Assembly: GCA_964469565.1 (NCBI GenBank)
Contig: CAYXZD010000019.1
Coordinates: forward strand, 1-64,000
Direction of reading: 5' to 3'
DNA from: GCA-2720975 sp964469565
GTDB taxonomy: Bacteria > Planctomycetota > UBA1135 > GCA-002686595
Length of the DNA stretch: 64,000 nucleotides
Translations under genes and position numbers: made by a program
The notes under the pieces: generated by a model
What the model saw: only the letters and a program-made list of their open reading frames with translations
Database searches by the model: none
Told to the model about the DNA's origin: nothing
In this document: positions 26,804 through 34,728 of the stretch, one piece after another
How positions within the stretch are numbered: the stretch's first letter is position 1
Layout of the letters: each line of letters begins with the position of its first letter

Positions 26804-27817
26804 GTGGCTTTACACTTCAATCTCGTGAAGCCCATCCATCCCATCGACCTTGCCGAACTCTCCTTTGACCACGCTGCCGAGCGGTTGCAAGGAGTCGTAG
26901 AGCACACTCCTTTGGTGCGTGTCGAGGGAGTCGGACAGGCCTGCGGACCGCTGGACCTGCGGGCGAAGTTGGAAAATAGGCAGGTATGCGGGGCGTTCAA
27001 GTCGCGCGGTGCTTGGAATAATGTTGCCGTCTTGAATCGCTCGGAGCGAGCGCGGGGGGTCGTCACTTGCAGTTCGGGAAATCACGGACGTGCCCTAGCG
27101 TGGGCGGCTCAACGCGCCCAGATTCACGCGACGATTGTGATGCCCAAGGACGCCTACCCCAACAAGATTGATGCCTGCCGAGAGCTCGGGGCTGAAGTTG
27201 TGCTCAGTGATGATCGTGAGGCTGCTGAGCTTGATGCTGCTTCGATTGCGGCGGGGGGGCCGGTGTTGATTCACCCCTATGATCGGGCGGGCACGGTTGA
27301 GGGGGCAGGCACTGTGGCCCTAGAGATTCTCTGCGACTGGCCCGAGGTCGAGCTCATCCTCGTGCCAGTGGGGGGAGGAGGGTTGGTGGCGGGCGTTTCA
27401 TTGTGTCTGCGTCGCGAGTGTGGTGATGCGATTGGTGTCTATGGGGTCGAACCGGCAGGGGCGCCAGCCATGCATTTAGGACTCATGGCTGGGCATTCGG
27501 TCGACCTTCACTCCATCCGAACCAAGGTCCAAGGGCTGTGCCCGATGAATGCAGGCGAGCTGAATGTCTCGATTTGCAGCCAGACTCTCGACGGCGTCTT
27601 GCTTGTGGATGATGGGCCTGTGTTCACCGCAATGGGGGATTGGGCCGCCCGAGGAGAACGGGTTGAGCCTGCGGGGGCCGCTACCTTGGCCGCTGTTCAA
27701 ATGGGATTGATTCCTGCCGAAAGATTCCAAGGTCGCAGCGAAGCGGACCCACTGCGTGTAGCCATTATTGTGTCCGGCGGAAACCCCTCTCCCCAGCAGT
27801 GGGAGGAGGTCCAGTGA
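26804..27817 (+). CDS. PLP-dependent threonine/serine dehydratase-like enzyme
   Basis: A 337-residue fold-type II PLP enzyme with a GTG start at 26804; a GTG seven codons later is also possible. The cofactor Lys66 is in GAFKSRGA, the phosphate loop is PVGGGGLVAGVSLCL, and the substrate-binding loop is TCSSGNHGRALAWAA. These match threonine dehydratase/serine racemase. It lacks the C-terminal regulatory domain of IlvA, so it is a short catabolic type or a related ammonia-lyase. The next gene overlaps its stop by GTGA. Confidence 0.85.
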   Translation: MALHFNLVKPIHPIDLAELSFDHAAERLQGVVEHTPLVRVEGVGQACGPLDLRAKLENRQVCGAFKSRGAWNNVAVLNRSERARGVVTCSSGNHGRALAWAAQRAQIHATIVMPKDAYPNKIDACRELGAEVVLSDDREAAELDAASIAAGGPVLIHPYDRAGTVEGAGTVALEILCDWPEVELILVPVGGGGLVAGVSLCLRRECGDAIGVYGVEPAGAPAMHLGLMAGHSVDLHSIRTKVQGLCPMNAGELNVSICSQTLDGVLLVDDGPVFTAMGDWAARGERVEPAGAATLAAVQMGLIPAERFQGRSEADPLRVAIIVSGGNPSPQQWEEVQ

Positions 27818-30051
27818 GTGCCCAGGGCAGCTTGGGCTCAGCGTTGACCTATGCGCTTTCCACAGGGCTTCTCGTGTTAGGGCTGTCCTGCTCTGGGAGT
27901 GATCCATCAGTGGACGGACAAGCGGCCGGGGGGACCGGCGTGGGGTCAGTTTCGCGTGATTCGCAAACCCTGGTTCTGTTTGTTGTGGACGGGTTGGCCC
28001 GCGGGCACCTAGGGGCCTACGGATACTCCCTCGGCCGAACCCCTCACCTCGACGGGCTTGCCGACCAGGGCATTGTGTTTGAGAATCACATTAGCGTGAG
28101 TACGGGTGTGACGCCCGCGTTGGCTTCTCTGCTCACCGGCCTGTTTCCGCGCGGGCACGGAGTCGGGTCCCTTCAGCATCGGGGTCAACAGGCGTTGGCT
28201 CAAGATCAAACGACTCTGGCCGAGACCTTGCAGGGCCAGGGCTGGAATACAATGGGGTTGGTCTCGATCCCCCAGTTATTGCCGGACCTCTGTGGGCTTG
28301 ACCAGGGCTTCAATGTGTGGATGGGTCCGGGATTGCATGAGGGCGAGCGGCGTTCTGCCGACCAAGTGATTCTCGGTGCCAAGCGGGAGTTGCTAGGCGC
28401 ATTTGGCGCTGAAGGTTCCCTGTTTGTCCTCGTGCACCTATCCGATCCTGCAACTTCCAACTCCATTGCGACTGAAGCAGCGTGGCCGTTCCTTGAGAAA
28501 CACCTGGGTGGCTTTCGTTCCACTCGACCCTTGATCGCAGCGGCCCTCGACCGGATAGCCGAGGATCCCAAGGGCGGCGCAGATGAGTTGGAGAGGCTAT
28601 TGCGACGCGGGCGGGGGAGCCCTGCCTTCGAGGCTCTCACCCGGGCTAAGTATGACGGTGCAGTCGCCACGGTGGATGCGGCCATCGGGGAGGTTTTGGG
28701 CTGGTTAGGGCAGGCGGGTCGATTGGAGGGCGCGACAATTGCCATTACGGCGACCCGAGGCGCGCGCCTCAAACCCGCCGAACCCGGCTCGCCTGCGTTT
28801 TCCGATGAGTTGGTAGCTACTCCGTTGCTTGTACGCTTTCCAGGCGGTGTTCCCAAGGCTCGCATTAGAGGGCTTGTACGCTCGATCGACCTTGTACCCT
28901 CTCTCTTCGCTTCCCTTGGAATTGAGTTTGAGGTGGCGACGGGCGGAGTCAATTGGTTGCCACTCATTGAAGAGGGGCGCTGGAGTGGACCGACCTTTGC
29001 AATCTGTGAAACGGCCAACCAGGATCAGCGGGCCGCTATTGGCGCCGGGCTGAGCCTCGAGGAAAACCGCGTTGCGGGTCGCGTGTCCTATCGTCGTGAT
29101 CTGGGACGGCGCGTGCTGGCGAAGGATCTGGCCCCTGCCGAAGTAAACGATTTGGCGGAACTCAATCGAGCATTGGATACATACCGCCAACCCGCGCACT
29201 GTGTCTTGGAGACTGGAGGCCGGATCCTGGACGCGCGCTGGGAATTCACCTCGGGTTTCGCGGGTGAGGCACGGGTCACAGGATTGGGGGAACCCCGCGT
29301 GGTGCGTACCCGGGGTCTCTCCGGGCAGGCCAAACTCACAGCTGACGATCGACAGCTTTGGATGGAGGGCAGCCGGAGGGAAGTACCCATGCGCCTGCGC
29401 CTATCGGGAGTGGAGGGCTGTGAGGAACTCCTTCATCTTGGCCAAGTGCCCCTTGATGAGAGCCTCATGCCCCGGTTGCCGGTTCCGCAGGGAGAAGCAT
29501 GGCCCACCGATGAAGTCGGCGCATACTTGCCCGCCGCGGTTGTACTCGAACAGCAGGGCGGCGAGTGGTGGAAGCTGCATGTGCACTTGAGCGATACGGA
29601 TCCTGAGCCATTCACCGCTCTGGTAGCCCTCTATCCGCCAGGCCCCCATGACATGAACATTGATTGGAGTGCCGATCCCAAACTCGATGTTCAGTATCCG
29701 CCAGGTCGTGAAGATGTGATACTTGTGAGCGGGATGACGCCCTGTTCTATCCAAATCAAGAAAAGCCCGACCCAGTCGTTTGGCTTGGCTGTGCTCGGTC
29801 CCCAAGGGGCTGTTCCTACAACGTCGATTCGAATGCGTTCCCGTTCATTTGGTTCTCGATCTGAATTGAGCCTGTACTTCCCGGATTGGTTAGCTCCTGT
29901 GAGCAATGAACTTCTCTGGGATCCGGAAACACCCGATTCTGAGGGCCAGCTACAGGTCTCGCGGCGTGGCCCCAACCTCTCCGCTGACAACCGCCGAGCC
30001 CTCAGCCCAGAGCAACGCACATTTGCCAGAAGGCTAGGAGGACGGGAATGA
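27814..30051 (+). CDS. Sulfatase-fold protein with degenerate active site, probable lipoprotein
   Basis: The GTG at 27814 overlaps the dehydratase stop (GTGA) and sits behind a strong GGGAGGAGG. It leads into a signal segment LSTGLLVLGLSCSGS, so a lipidated Cys is plausible. The 745-residue product has an N-terminal alkaline-phosphatase-superfamily domain: LFVVDGLARGHLGAYGY and TPHLDGLADQGIVF. Where sulfatases have CxPSRASLLTG it reads VTPALASLLTG, so the formylglycine Cys and the following Arg are both absent. One metal Asp in the first motif is Gly. The C-terminal ~300 residues are unrecognised beta-rich sequence. Probably a non-sulfatase homologue. Confidence 0.7.
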   Translation: MSAQGSLGSALTYALSTGLLVLGLSCSGSDPSVDGQAAGGTGVGSVSRDSQTLVLFVVDGLARGHLGAYGYSLGRTPHLDGLADQGIVFENHISVSTGVTPALASLLTGLFPRGHGVGSLQHRGQQALAQDQTTLAETLQGQGWNTMGLVSIPQLLPDLCGLDQGFNVWMGPGLHEGERRSADQVILGAKRELLGAFGAEGSLFVLVHLSDPATSNSIATEAAWPFLEKHLGGFRSTRPLIAAALDRIAEDPKGGADELERLLRRGRGSPAFEALTRAKYDGAVATVDAAIGEVLGWLGQAGRLEGATIAITATRGARLKPAEPGSPAFSDELVATPLLVRFPGGVPKARIRGLVRSIDLVPSLFASLGIEFEVATGGVNWLPLIEEGRWSGPTFAICETANQDQRAAIGAGLSLEENRVAGRVSYRRDLGRRVLAKDLAPAEVNDLAELNRALDTYRQPAHCVLETGGRILDARWEFTSGFAGEARVTGLGEPRVVRTRGLSGQAKLTADDRQLWMEGSRREVPMRLRLSGVEGCEELLHLGQVPLDESLMPRLPVPQGEAWPTDEVGAYLPAAVVLEQQGGEWWKLHVHLSDTDPEPFTALVALYPPGPHDMNIDWSADPKLDVQYPPGREDVILVSGMTPCSIQIKKSPTQSFGLAVLGPQGAVPTTSIRMRSRSFGSRSELSLYFPDWLAPVSNELLWDPETPDSEGQLQVSRRGPNLSADNRRALSPEQRTFARRLGGRE

Positions 30052-30956
30052 AACGCGTCATTCTTTGCCGACCAGAAGGCCCGAGGAATGTGGGCACGAT
30101 CCTGCGTGTAGCACAGAACTTTGGTCCGGTGGAACTCTACATTGTTGCGCCTGCCCGGCCGACCCTCCTGATGCACCCCGATTTTGAACAGATGTCCCAT
30201 GGTGCTGAACGTGCACGAGCTGCAATTGTTGTGGTCGATGAGCTCAAGGACGCCTTGGCAGACGTCCATTATGCCATTGGCTTCACCGCACGTGTGCGCG
30301 GACGACGCATGCGCCGGGATTGGCGCCGGGTGCACCCCGAGCGCATCGACCTAGCGAACTCCGCTGATCAGCGCTTGGGCTTGGTCTTTGGCAATGAGGT
30401 GAGTGGCCTGACTTCGGCGGAGACGGATCTGTGCAATGAGCTGGCTCACGTCCGTACCAGCGCTGAACATACATCACTCAACTTGGGGCTATCCGTGGGT
30501 CTTGCGCTTAGCGATTTGTTTACTGGAACGCGCGTGCATCAGCCTGAGCCCGGGGGCTCGATGTTAGACGGGCGTGGCCGGGAGTTTCTAAAAACCCGCC
30601 TGAAAGAAGTGTTCATGGATCTCGTGCACACCCCGGTGGCCAGCCAAGATGTGGAGGAGATGATTGACCGCGTCTTCTCCCGTTCGGCCTTGTTGAACAA
30701 GGACGCCCGGGCTTGGCATCTGATTCTAAAGACCCTTGGATCGACCCTAAGTCCTCAGGATCTGGAATTGACCCTGCATGAGAAAGGAGGGCGTCGTCGC
30801 AAGGCACTCACGCGCCACCAGCATGAGCAGGGCGCAGGAAGCCAAGTTCAGGCCGGGGGAATGCCCACCCAGGACTCGAAGCCTGATGCGGGACCTGCAC
30901 CACGCCCCAATTCCGACCCAGTTTCAGGGGAGACCTCCGCCCCTGGGAACGAGTAG
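30048..30956 (+). CDS. SpoU-family RNA 2'-O-methyltransferase (TrmJ-like)
   Basis: A 302-residue protein starting with ATGA overlap behind AGGAGG. SPOUT-fold motifs are clear: PEGPRNVGTILRVAQNFG (motif 1), LGLVFGNEVSGLTSAE (motif 2) and EHTSLNLGLSVGLALSDL (motif 3), which form the trefoil knot that binds SAM. This order matches TrmJ (tRNA Cm32/Um32). The C-terminal ~60 residues are hydrophilic and low-complexity (SKPDAGPAPRPNSDPV), absent from typical TrmJ. It is followed by a cobalamin adenosyltransferase gene 11 bp later. Confidence 0.88.
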   Translation: MKRVILCRPEGPRNVGTILRVAQNFGPVELYIVAPARPTLLMHPDFEQMSHGAERARAAIVVVDELKDALADVHYAIGFTARVRGRRMRRDWRRVHPERIDLANSADQRLGLVFGNEVSGLTSAETDLCNELAHVRTSAEHTSLNLGLSVGLALSDLFTGTRVHQPEPGGSMLDGRGREFLKTRLKEVFMDLVHTPVASQDVEEMIDRVFSRSALLNKDARAWHLILKTLGSTLSPQDLELTLHEKGGRRRKALTRHQHEQGAGSQVQAGGMPTQDSKPDAGPAPRPNSDPVSGETSAPGNE

Positions 30957-30967
30957 ACTTCTCACCC

Positions 30968-31540
30968 ATGGTGCACCTCAATCGGATCTACACGCGCTCT
31001 GGGGACGAGGGCCAGACGAGTTTGGCGGGAGGTGAACGAGTGCATAAGCATCACCTGCGGGTTGAGTCCTATGGGACCGTGGATGAGGTCTCCAGTGCAC
31101 TTGGGATCGCCCTCGCGGGAGAGGTCCCCGAGCCCATGAAGGTCTGGCTTCAAGCTGTGCAGAACGACCTGTTTGATGTGGGCTCGGATCTGTGCAGGTC
31201 GGGGACAGGACAGGCCCAGACTCGTTTGGGGGAAGACTACACGCTGCGACTCGAAGGTTGGATTGATGAGGCCAATGCGGACCTCGCGCCCTTGAATACG
31301 TTTATCTTGCCGGGTGGAACAGAGCTAGCAGCTCATCTGCATTTGGCACGCTGCGTATGCCGAAGAGCGGAACGCTGCGTGAGCGCACTCATTCAGCTTG
31401 AGGGCAGCGACGCCGTCAATTCTCATGTCCTGCGCTATCTGAATCGGCTCTCCGATTTGTTCTTCGTGTTGGCTAGAGTGGCCAATGATGGAGGCGCCAA
31501 TGATGTGCTTTGGGAGCCAGGAGCAGGCAGGCAGAGCTAG
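30968..31540 (+). CDS. Cob(I)yrinic acid a,c-diamide adenosyltransferase (PduO type)
   Basis: A 190-residue PduO-type ATP:cob(I)alamin adenosyltransferase. The N-terminal ATP site is RIYTRSGDEGQTSLAGGERV followed by KHHLRVESYGTVDEVSSALG. The later part contains LPGGTELAAHLHLARCVCRR with the catalytic Arg pair, then NSHVLRYLNRLSDLFFVLAR. It converts cobalamin to adenosylcobalamin. Size and motifs are standard. It sits between the TrmJ-like and MiaE-like genes, with the next ATG just one base after its stop. Confidence 0.95.
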   Translation: MVHLNRIYTRSGDEGQTSLAGGERVHKHHLRVESYGTVDEVSSALGIALAGEVPEPMKVWLQAVQNDLFDVGSDLCRSGTGQAQTRLGEDYTLRLEGWIDEANADLAPLNTFILPGGTELAAHLHLARCVCRRAERCVSALIQLEGSDAVNSHVLRYLNRLSDLFFVLARVANDGGANDVLWEPGAGRQS

Positions 31541-31541
31541 A

Positions 31542-32192
31542 ATGGTGCTACGCCTTGACTGGGTGACACCCACACCTTGGGTGGACGCGGTAATGTCGGA
31601 TGAACAGGCCCTGCTTTCCGATCATGCCCACTGTGAGCTAAAGGCTGCAAGCGCCTTGCAATCGCTGATTGTGACCTATCCCGATCGGCTCAAGCTCGTT
31701 CAGGCATTAGGGCCCGTGGCGGTGGAGGAGTTGATGCACTTCAACCAGGTGCATGCGGTGATCGTGGGCCGTGGCGGGCGCCTGGCGGATGCTAGGCCAG
31801 GGCCCTACGCGGAGGGATTGACTCGCGCAGCACGGGAGGGACGTACGGACCTGATGCTCGATCGCCTACTGGTAGCGGGCTTGATTGAAGAACGCAGCTA
31901 TGAGCGGTTTGGATTGCTCGCCGAACACTGTGGCGATGATGAGTTGGTGAAGCTGTACACTCGCCTCATGGTTGAGGAGGAGCACCATCGCCGGCTCTTT
32001 GCAGAGTTGGCTTGCGAGTATTTTCCGAATGAACAAGTGCGGGACCGGGAGGCGGAATTGCGGCGGGCCGAGGCGCAGGTTATCGCAGAATTGCCCTGTG
32101 AATCACGGATGCACTCAGGGCCACCTTCAGGGCCACCTTCAGGGCCACCTTCAGGGCCACCTTCAGGGCCACCATCAGGAGTCGTGCATTGA
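31542..32192 (+). CDS. miaE: tRNA-(ms2io6A37) hydroxylase, MiaE-like
   Basis: Starting at the ATG one base after the previous stop gives 216 residues. Ferritin-like diiron motifs are present: SDHAHCELKAASALQSLIV, VEELMHFNQVH and VEEEHHRRLFAEL. This matches MiaE, which hydroxylates the isopentenyl group of modified A37 in tRNA. Its position beside a tRNA methyltransferase gene fits. The C-terminal ~25 residues are a SGPP tandem repeat produced by a 12-bp DNA repeat, an extension the fold does not need. Confidence 0.87.
   Translation: MVLRLDWVTPTPWVDAVMSDEQALLSDHAHCELKAASALQSLIVTYPDRLKLVQALGPVAVEELMHFNQVHAVIVGRGGRLADARPGPYAEGLTRAAREGRTDLMLDRLLVAGLIEERSYERFGLLAEHCGDDELVKLYTRLMVEEEHHRRLFAELACEYFPNEQVRDREAELRRAEAQVIAELPCESRMHSGPPSGPPSGPPSGPPSGPPSGVVH
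32115..32174 (+). repeat. 12-bp tandem repeat, 5 units, at the miaE 3' end
   Basis: Five consecutive units of TCAGGGCCACCT (the last has A for T at the end) encode SGPP repeated five times at the MiaE C-terminus. The unit length keeps the frame, so copy number could vary without frameshift. Confidence 0.93.
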
Positions 32193-33196
32193 GCTGTTGG
32201 CGTGTTGGCGTGGCGAGTCTTGTGATGGTGCTGTCAGGGTGCATCACGCCCTCCGCATCACCACCGGAGCAGGTTGTGCGCGGTCCGCTCGCCACACGTA
32301 TCCAACATCCCTTTGGATTGACGCTGCTCTCCATGCGCCCCCGCCGGGCCGCCATTCAGGAGACTGATACGTGGGGGCTGGGAACGGATCTCGTCTACAG
32401 CGCGATCCACGAGGTCATGAGCGCTGGACCCCAGTCTGCGCATTTTGATGGTGAAACGGCACGTGCTGCCCTGCGCTTGCGGCGTGGATTGGGGGCCGGG
32501 TGGGATGTGGAAACGGAGGTTTCTGCCCTGTTTGGTTCGGGTGGCTTCATGGATGCTTTCATTGAAGGCTTCCACGAGTTCTTCGGATTCCCCGATGCTG
32601 GGCGCCCCCTCTTGGATCGCAATCAGTTTCGGATGCGATTGAGATACCACGGTACGCGTGTGTACGACATGGCCGAAGACGAAGTCGGGTTCGGTGATCT
32701 ACCTGTGGTCTTCACTAAGCGCTTGCGCGAGGAGGATTCACAGGGTCCAGGCTGGGCTCTGCGCCTCGGTCTAGAGTTGCCCATGGGGTCTGCTGAGCGC
32801 GGATTCGGCAATGGTGGCTGGGATTTGGGTGTGGGTGTGCTTTGTGAACGCAGTGTGGGACGCTGGACCTACACCGCAGCGGCGGATCTGATCAAAGCCG
32901 CAGACCCCGAGGCCTTCGAGGAATCTGGACTTGCCTTGAATCAGTTGTACGCGCTGCAAGGGGGTTTGGAGTACCGCTGGTCCGACACGCTTTCACTTCT
33001 TGCTCAACTGGTCTACAACCCGGCCTACAGCGATGACTTCGTTTTTGAGGAGTTCGGGTCACCGATGATGGACCTCGCGTTGGGTTGCGCTTGGGATAGG
33101 GGCCCGATGCAGATGCAGTTTGCCGTGTTGGAGGAATTGATCGCCGACCAGGGGCCTGACCTAGGGTTTCACTGGGGGGCGAGTTGGGGCTTTTAG
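32189..33196 (+). CDS. DUF3187-like outer-membrane-associated lipoprotein
   Basis: The TTG at 32189 overlaps the miaE stop (TTGA), and the N-terminus has a good lipobox (ASLVMVLSGC). The 335-residue product is beta-rich. It has VGFGDLPVVFTKRL, alternating hydrophobic strands and a terminal aromatic strand (LGFHWGASWGF), consistent with a barrel. The GFGDL strand and overall plan resemble DUF3187 proteins; I cannot confirm this without a profile search. The function is unknown. Its stop codon lies in a hairpin shared with the convergent lipoprotein gene. Confidence 0.65.
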   Translation: MSCWRVGVASLVMVLSGCITPSASPPEQVVRGPLATRIQHPFGLTLLSMRPRRAAIQETDTWGLGTDLVYSAIHEVMSAGPQSAHFDGETARAALRLRRGLGAGWDVETEVSALFGSGGFMDAFIEGFHEFFGFPDAGRPLLDRNQFRMRLRYHGTRVYDMAEDEVGFGDLPVVFTKRLREEDSQGPGWALRLGLELPMGSAERGFGNGGWDLGVGVLCERSVGRWTYTAAADLIKAADPEAFEESGLALNQLYALQGGLEYRWSDTLSLLAQLVYNPAYSDDFVFEEFGSPMMDLALGCAWDRGPMQMQFAVLEELIADQGPDLGFHWGASWGF

Positions 33197-33212
33197 CCGT
33201 GCAACACGGCTA
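33194..33212. terminator. Bidirectional hairpin containing both stop codons
   Basis: TAGCCGTG-CAA-CACGGCTA is a perfect 8-bp stem with a 3-base loop. Its first bases are the TAG stop of the plus-strand lipoprotein gene, and its last bases are the complement of the TAG stop of the minus-strand lipoprotein gene. It therefore ends both transcripts almost exactly at their coding ends. Four T residues precede it on the plus strand (TTTT overlapping the arm start), giving a U-run for the minus-strand transcript. Confidence 0.6.
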
Positions 33213-33839
33213 GCGCGATTCGTCGTCTCGCAAGCCGATGTTGAGCTCGTTCACTCGTTGCATGAGTTCTGCGAGGGGAGGGACTCCCATGGCCCGGCGC
33301 TCTGCATCGGATGTGGTTGCGTCCATGGGGTAGAGTTTCCAGCGTTCCAGCACGGGCTCATAGATGAACTGGGTGCCGTAGCGTTGGGGCTTGCCTGCGG
33401 AGAGGAGCAGCTTATCCGTGGATTCGGCCTGCACTGTAAACCCACGTGCATCACCTAATTCTGCAGCGAGCAAGGCTAGTTCGCCGGCCAGGACAAGGTC
33501 GGCAGGCTTATCGGATGTGACGAGCGCGGCGGCCGACCAGAGGTGATCCTCTGCGCTAATGAGGGTTCCCTGCGCGTGCCAGGTGTGAACCATGGCGTAG
33601 CGTTCGGTTTGGCGTTCCAGGCTGACACTCCGCAAGCCGCCACCGCCCTCGAAATCCTCCAACACTTCTGCGAGCAGTTGGCTCGGGGTCGGGGGGGGAA
33701 GTTGACATGCGCCCAACGCCAGAGTCAGGCCTAAGACATAGCTCAGAACCCGTCCTCGCGGGAGTGAATGCGTGGCAGGGCTTAGGGCGCCAGCGGCGGC
33801 GGGTTGAGGGGTCCTTGGGTTGGAAAGCATGAAGTTCAA
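33210..33839 (-). CDS. Hypothetical lipoprotein (DUF6624-like)
   Basis: A 209-residue protein with a signal peptide and lipobox (YVLGLTLALGACQLPP); the true start may be one of several codons before the hydrophobic stretch. The body contains SAAALVTSDKPADLVLAGEL and a QRYGTQFIYEPVLERWKLYP segment. The latter recalls the YGTQ motif of DUF6624-type proteins. The match is by memory and weak. It is the last gene of the minus-strand set starting at atuA, though a 115-bp gap precedes it. Confidence 0.6.
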   Translation of the reverse strand: MNFMLSNPRTPQPAAAGALSPATHSLPRGRVLSYVLGLTLALGACQLPPPTPSQLLAEVLEDFEGGGGLRSVSLERQTERYAMVHTWHAQGTLISAEDHLWSAAALVTSDKPADLVLAGELALLAAELGDARGFTVQAESTDKLLLSAGKPQRYGTQFIYEPVLERWKLYPMDATTSDAERRAMGVPPLAELMQRVNELNIGLRDDESR

Positions 33840-33954
33840 TCAGTGAGAGGAGAGGCAGCCCTATGGTCGGTCTTGGGAGGCACGGGTCAAGGCGACGGGG
33901 CAGGAACCGTGTGGATTCAGTCCGCAGGTGGGGGGGCGGGAGCCTGTGGCCTCC

Positions 33955-34272
33955 CTAATCGTACTTTTCGGGATTCTCTGGGGCGGGTTTCTTCCCTATT
34001 TGAACTTCGAGGCTGGCTTGGTCTCGACCCCGTTGGACATCTCGGACTTCCAAGGATCTGCGTCCTTCGGATTCGAGCCAGGGGGGCAACTGTAGTAAGA
34101 GAACGGGCGTTCCCCCCGGGCTGTGTTTGCCCTGGCCCACGATGATCTTTACGAAACAGCGACCATGCTGACGAAGGAAGCGGGGAAACCTGAACTGAAT
34201 CTCCTGTTTGGCCCTCTCCAGGGTGTAGCCATGAAGATCGAACTCTTCATCGAACGGCCTGCGTCTTGCCAT
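33955..34272 (-). CDS. Smr-domain protein
   Basis: A 105-residue protein consisting of a stand-alone Smr domain. The DLHGYTLERAKQEIQFRF motif at the start and VKIIVGQGKHSPGGTPVLL in the middle are the two signature blocks (DLHG and the GxGxHS loop). Smr domains often nick DNA or RNA; some act in MutS2-type mismatch or ribosome-collision handling. It lies 9 bp downstream of the FKBP gene stop, so cotranscription is likely. Confidence 0.87.
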   Translation of the reverse strand: MARRRPFDEEFDLHGYTLERAKQEIQFRFPRFLRQHGRCFVKIIVGQGKHSPGGTPVLLLQLPPWLESEGRRSLEVRDVQRGRDQASLEVQIGKKPAPENPEKYD

Positions 34273-34281
34273 TGGGCAATT

Positions 34282-34728
34282 CTACTCTCCTGCGGCCAAG
34301 AGTTCGATCTCAAATTCAATGGTCGCATTCTTGGGCACGCGGCCGGGGATACCTTCCGTGCCAAAGGCTAGGTCGGGAGGCACAATCAGGATGCGCAGTC
34401 CCCCGACCTGCATCTGACTGAGGCCTTCCCGGAATCCGGGCAGCGGAGGGTTTAGCAGGCTGAAGGTAATGGGCGTGCCACGAGTGTACGTGGAATCCAC
34501 TGCGGTTCCATCGGACAGGCGGGCGGCGTAGTCGATGGTCACCTCACTCTCGGAGTGAGCCCTTGGGCCATCCCCATGGCGCTGATCCATCCAAATGACA
34601 CCACTTGGGGTTATCCCGCTCTCGTATTGGATCTCGATCGGGTCACCTCGCAGCAGCGCACAGCCACTCGTACCCATGCAGGCGGCAAGTACGGCAATAC
34701 TCCGAAACAGGTTTTGGAGACCGTTCAA
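34282..34728 (-). CDS. FKBP-type peptidyl-prolyl isomerase lipoprotein
   Basis: A 148-residue protein whose TTG start overlaps the phosphotransacetylase stop (TTGA). A lipobox (CMGTSGCALL) follows the hydrophobic signal. The FKBP domain has VTIDYAARLSDGTAVDSTY, PGFREGLSQMQVGGLRILIV and PPDLAFGTEG, ending in a FEIELL strand. It would catalyse proline isomerisation of exported proteins from a membrane anchor. The domain is complete. Confidence 0.9.
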   Translation of the reverse strand: MNGLQNLFRSIAVLAACMGTSGCALLRGDPIEIQYESGITPSGVIWMDQRHGDGPRAHSESEVTIDYAARLSDGTAVDSTYTRGTPITFSLLNPPLPGFREGLSQMQVGGLRILIVPPDLAFGTEGIPGRVPKNATIEFEIELLAAGE

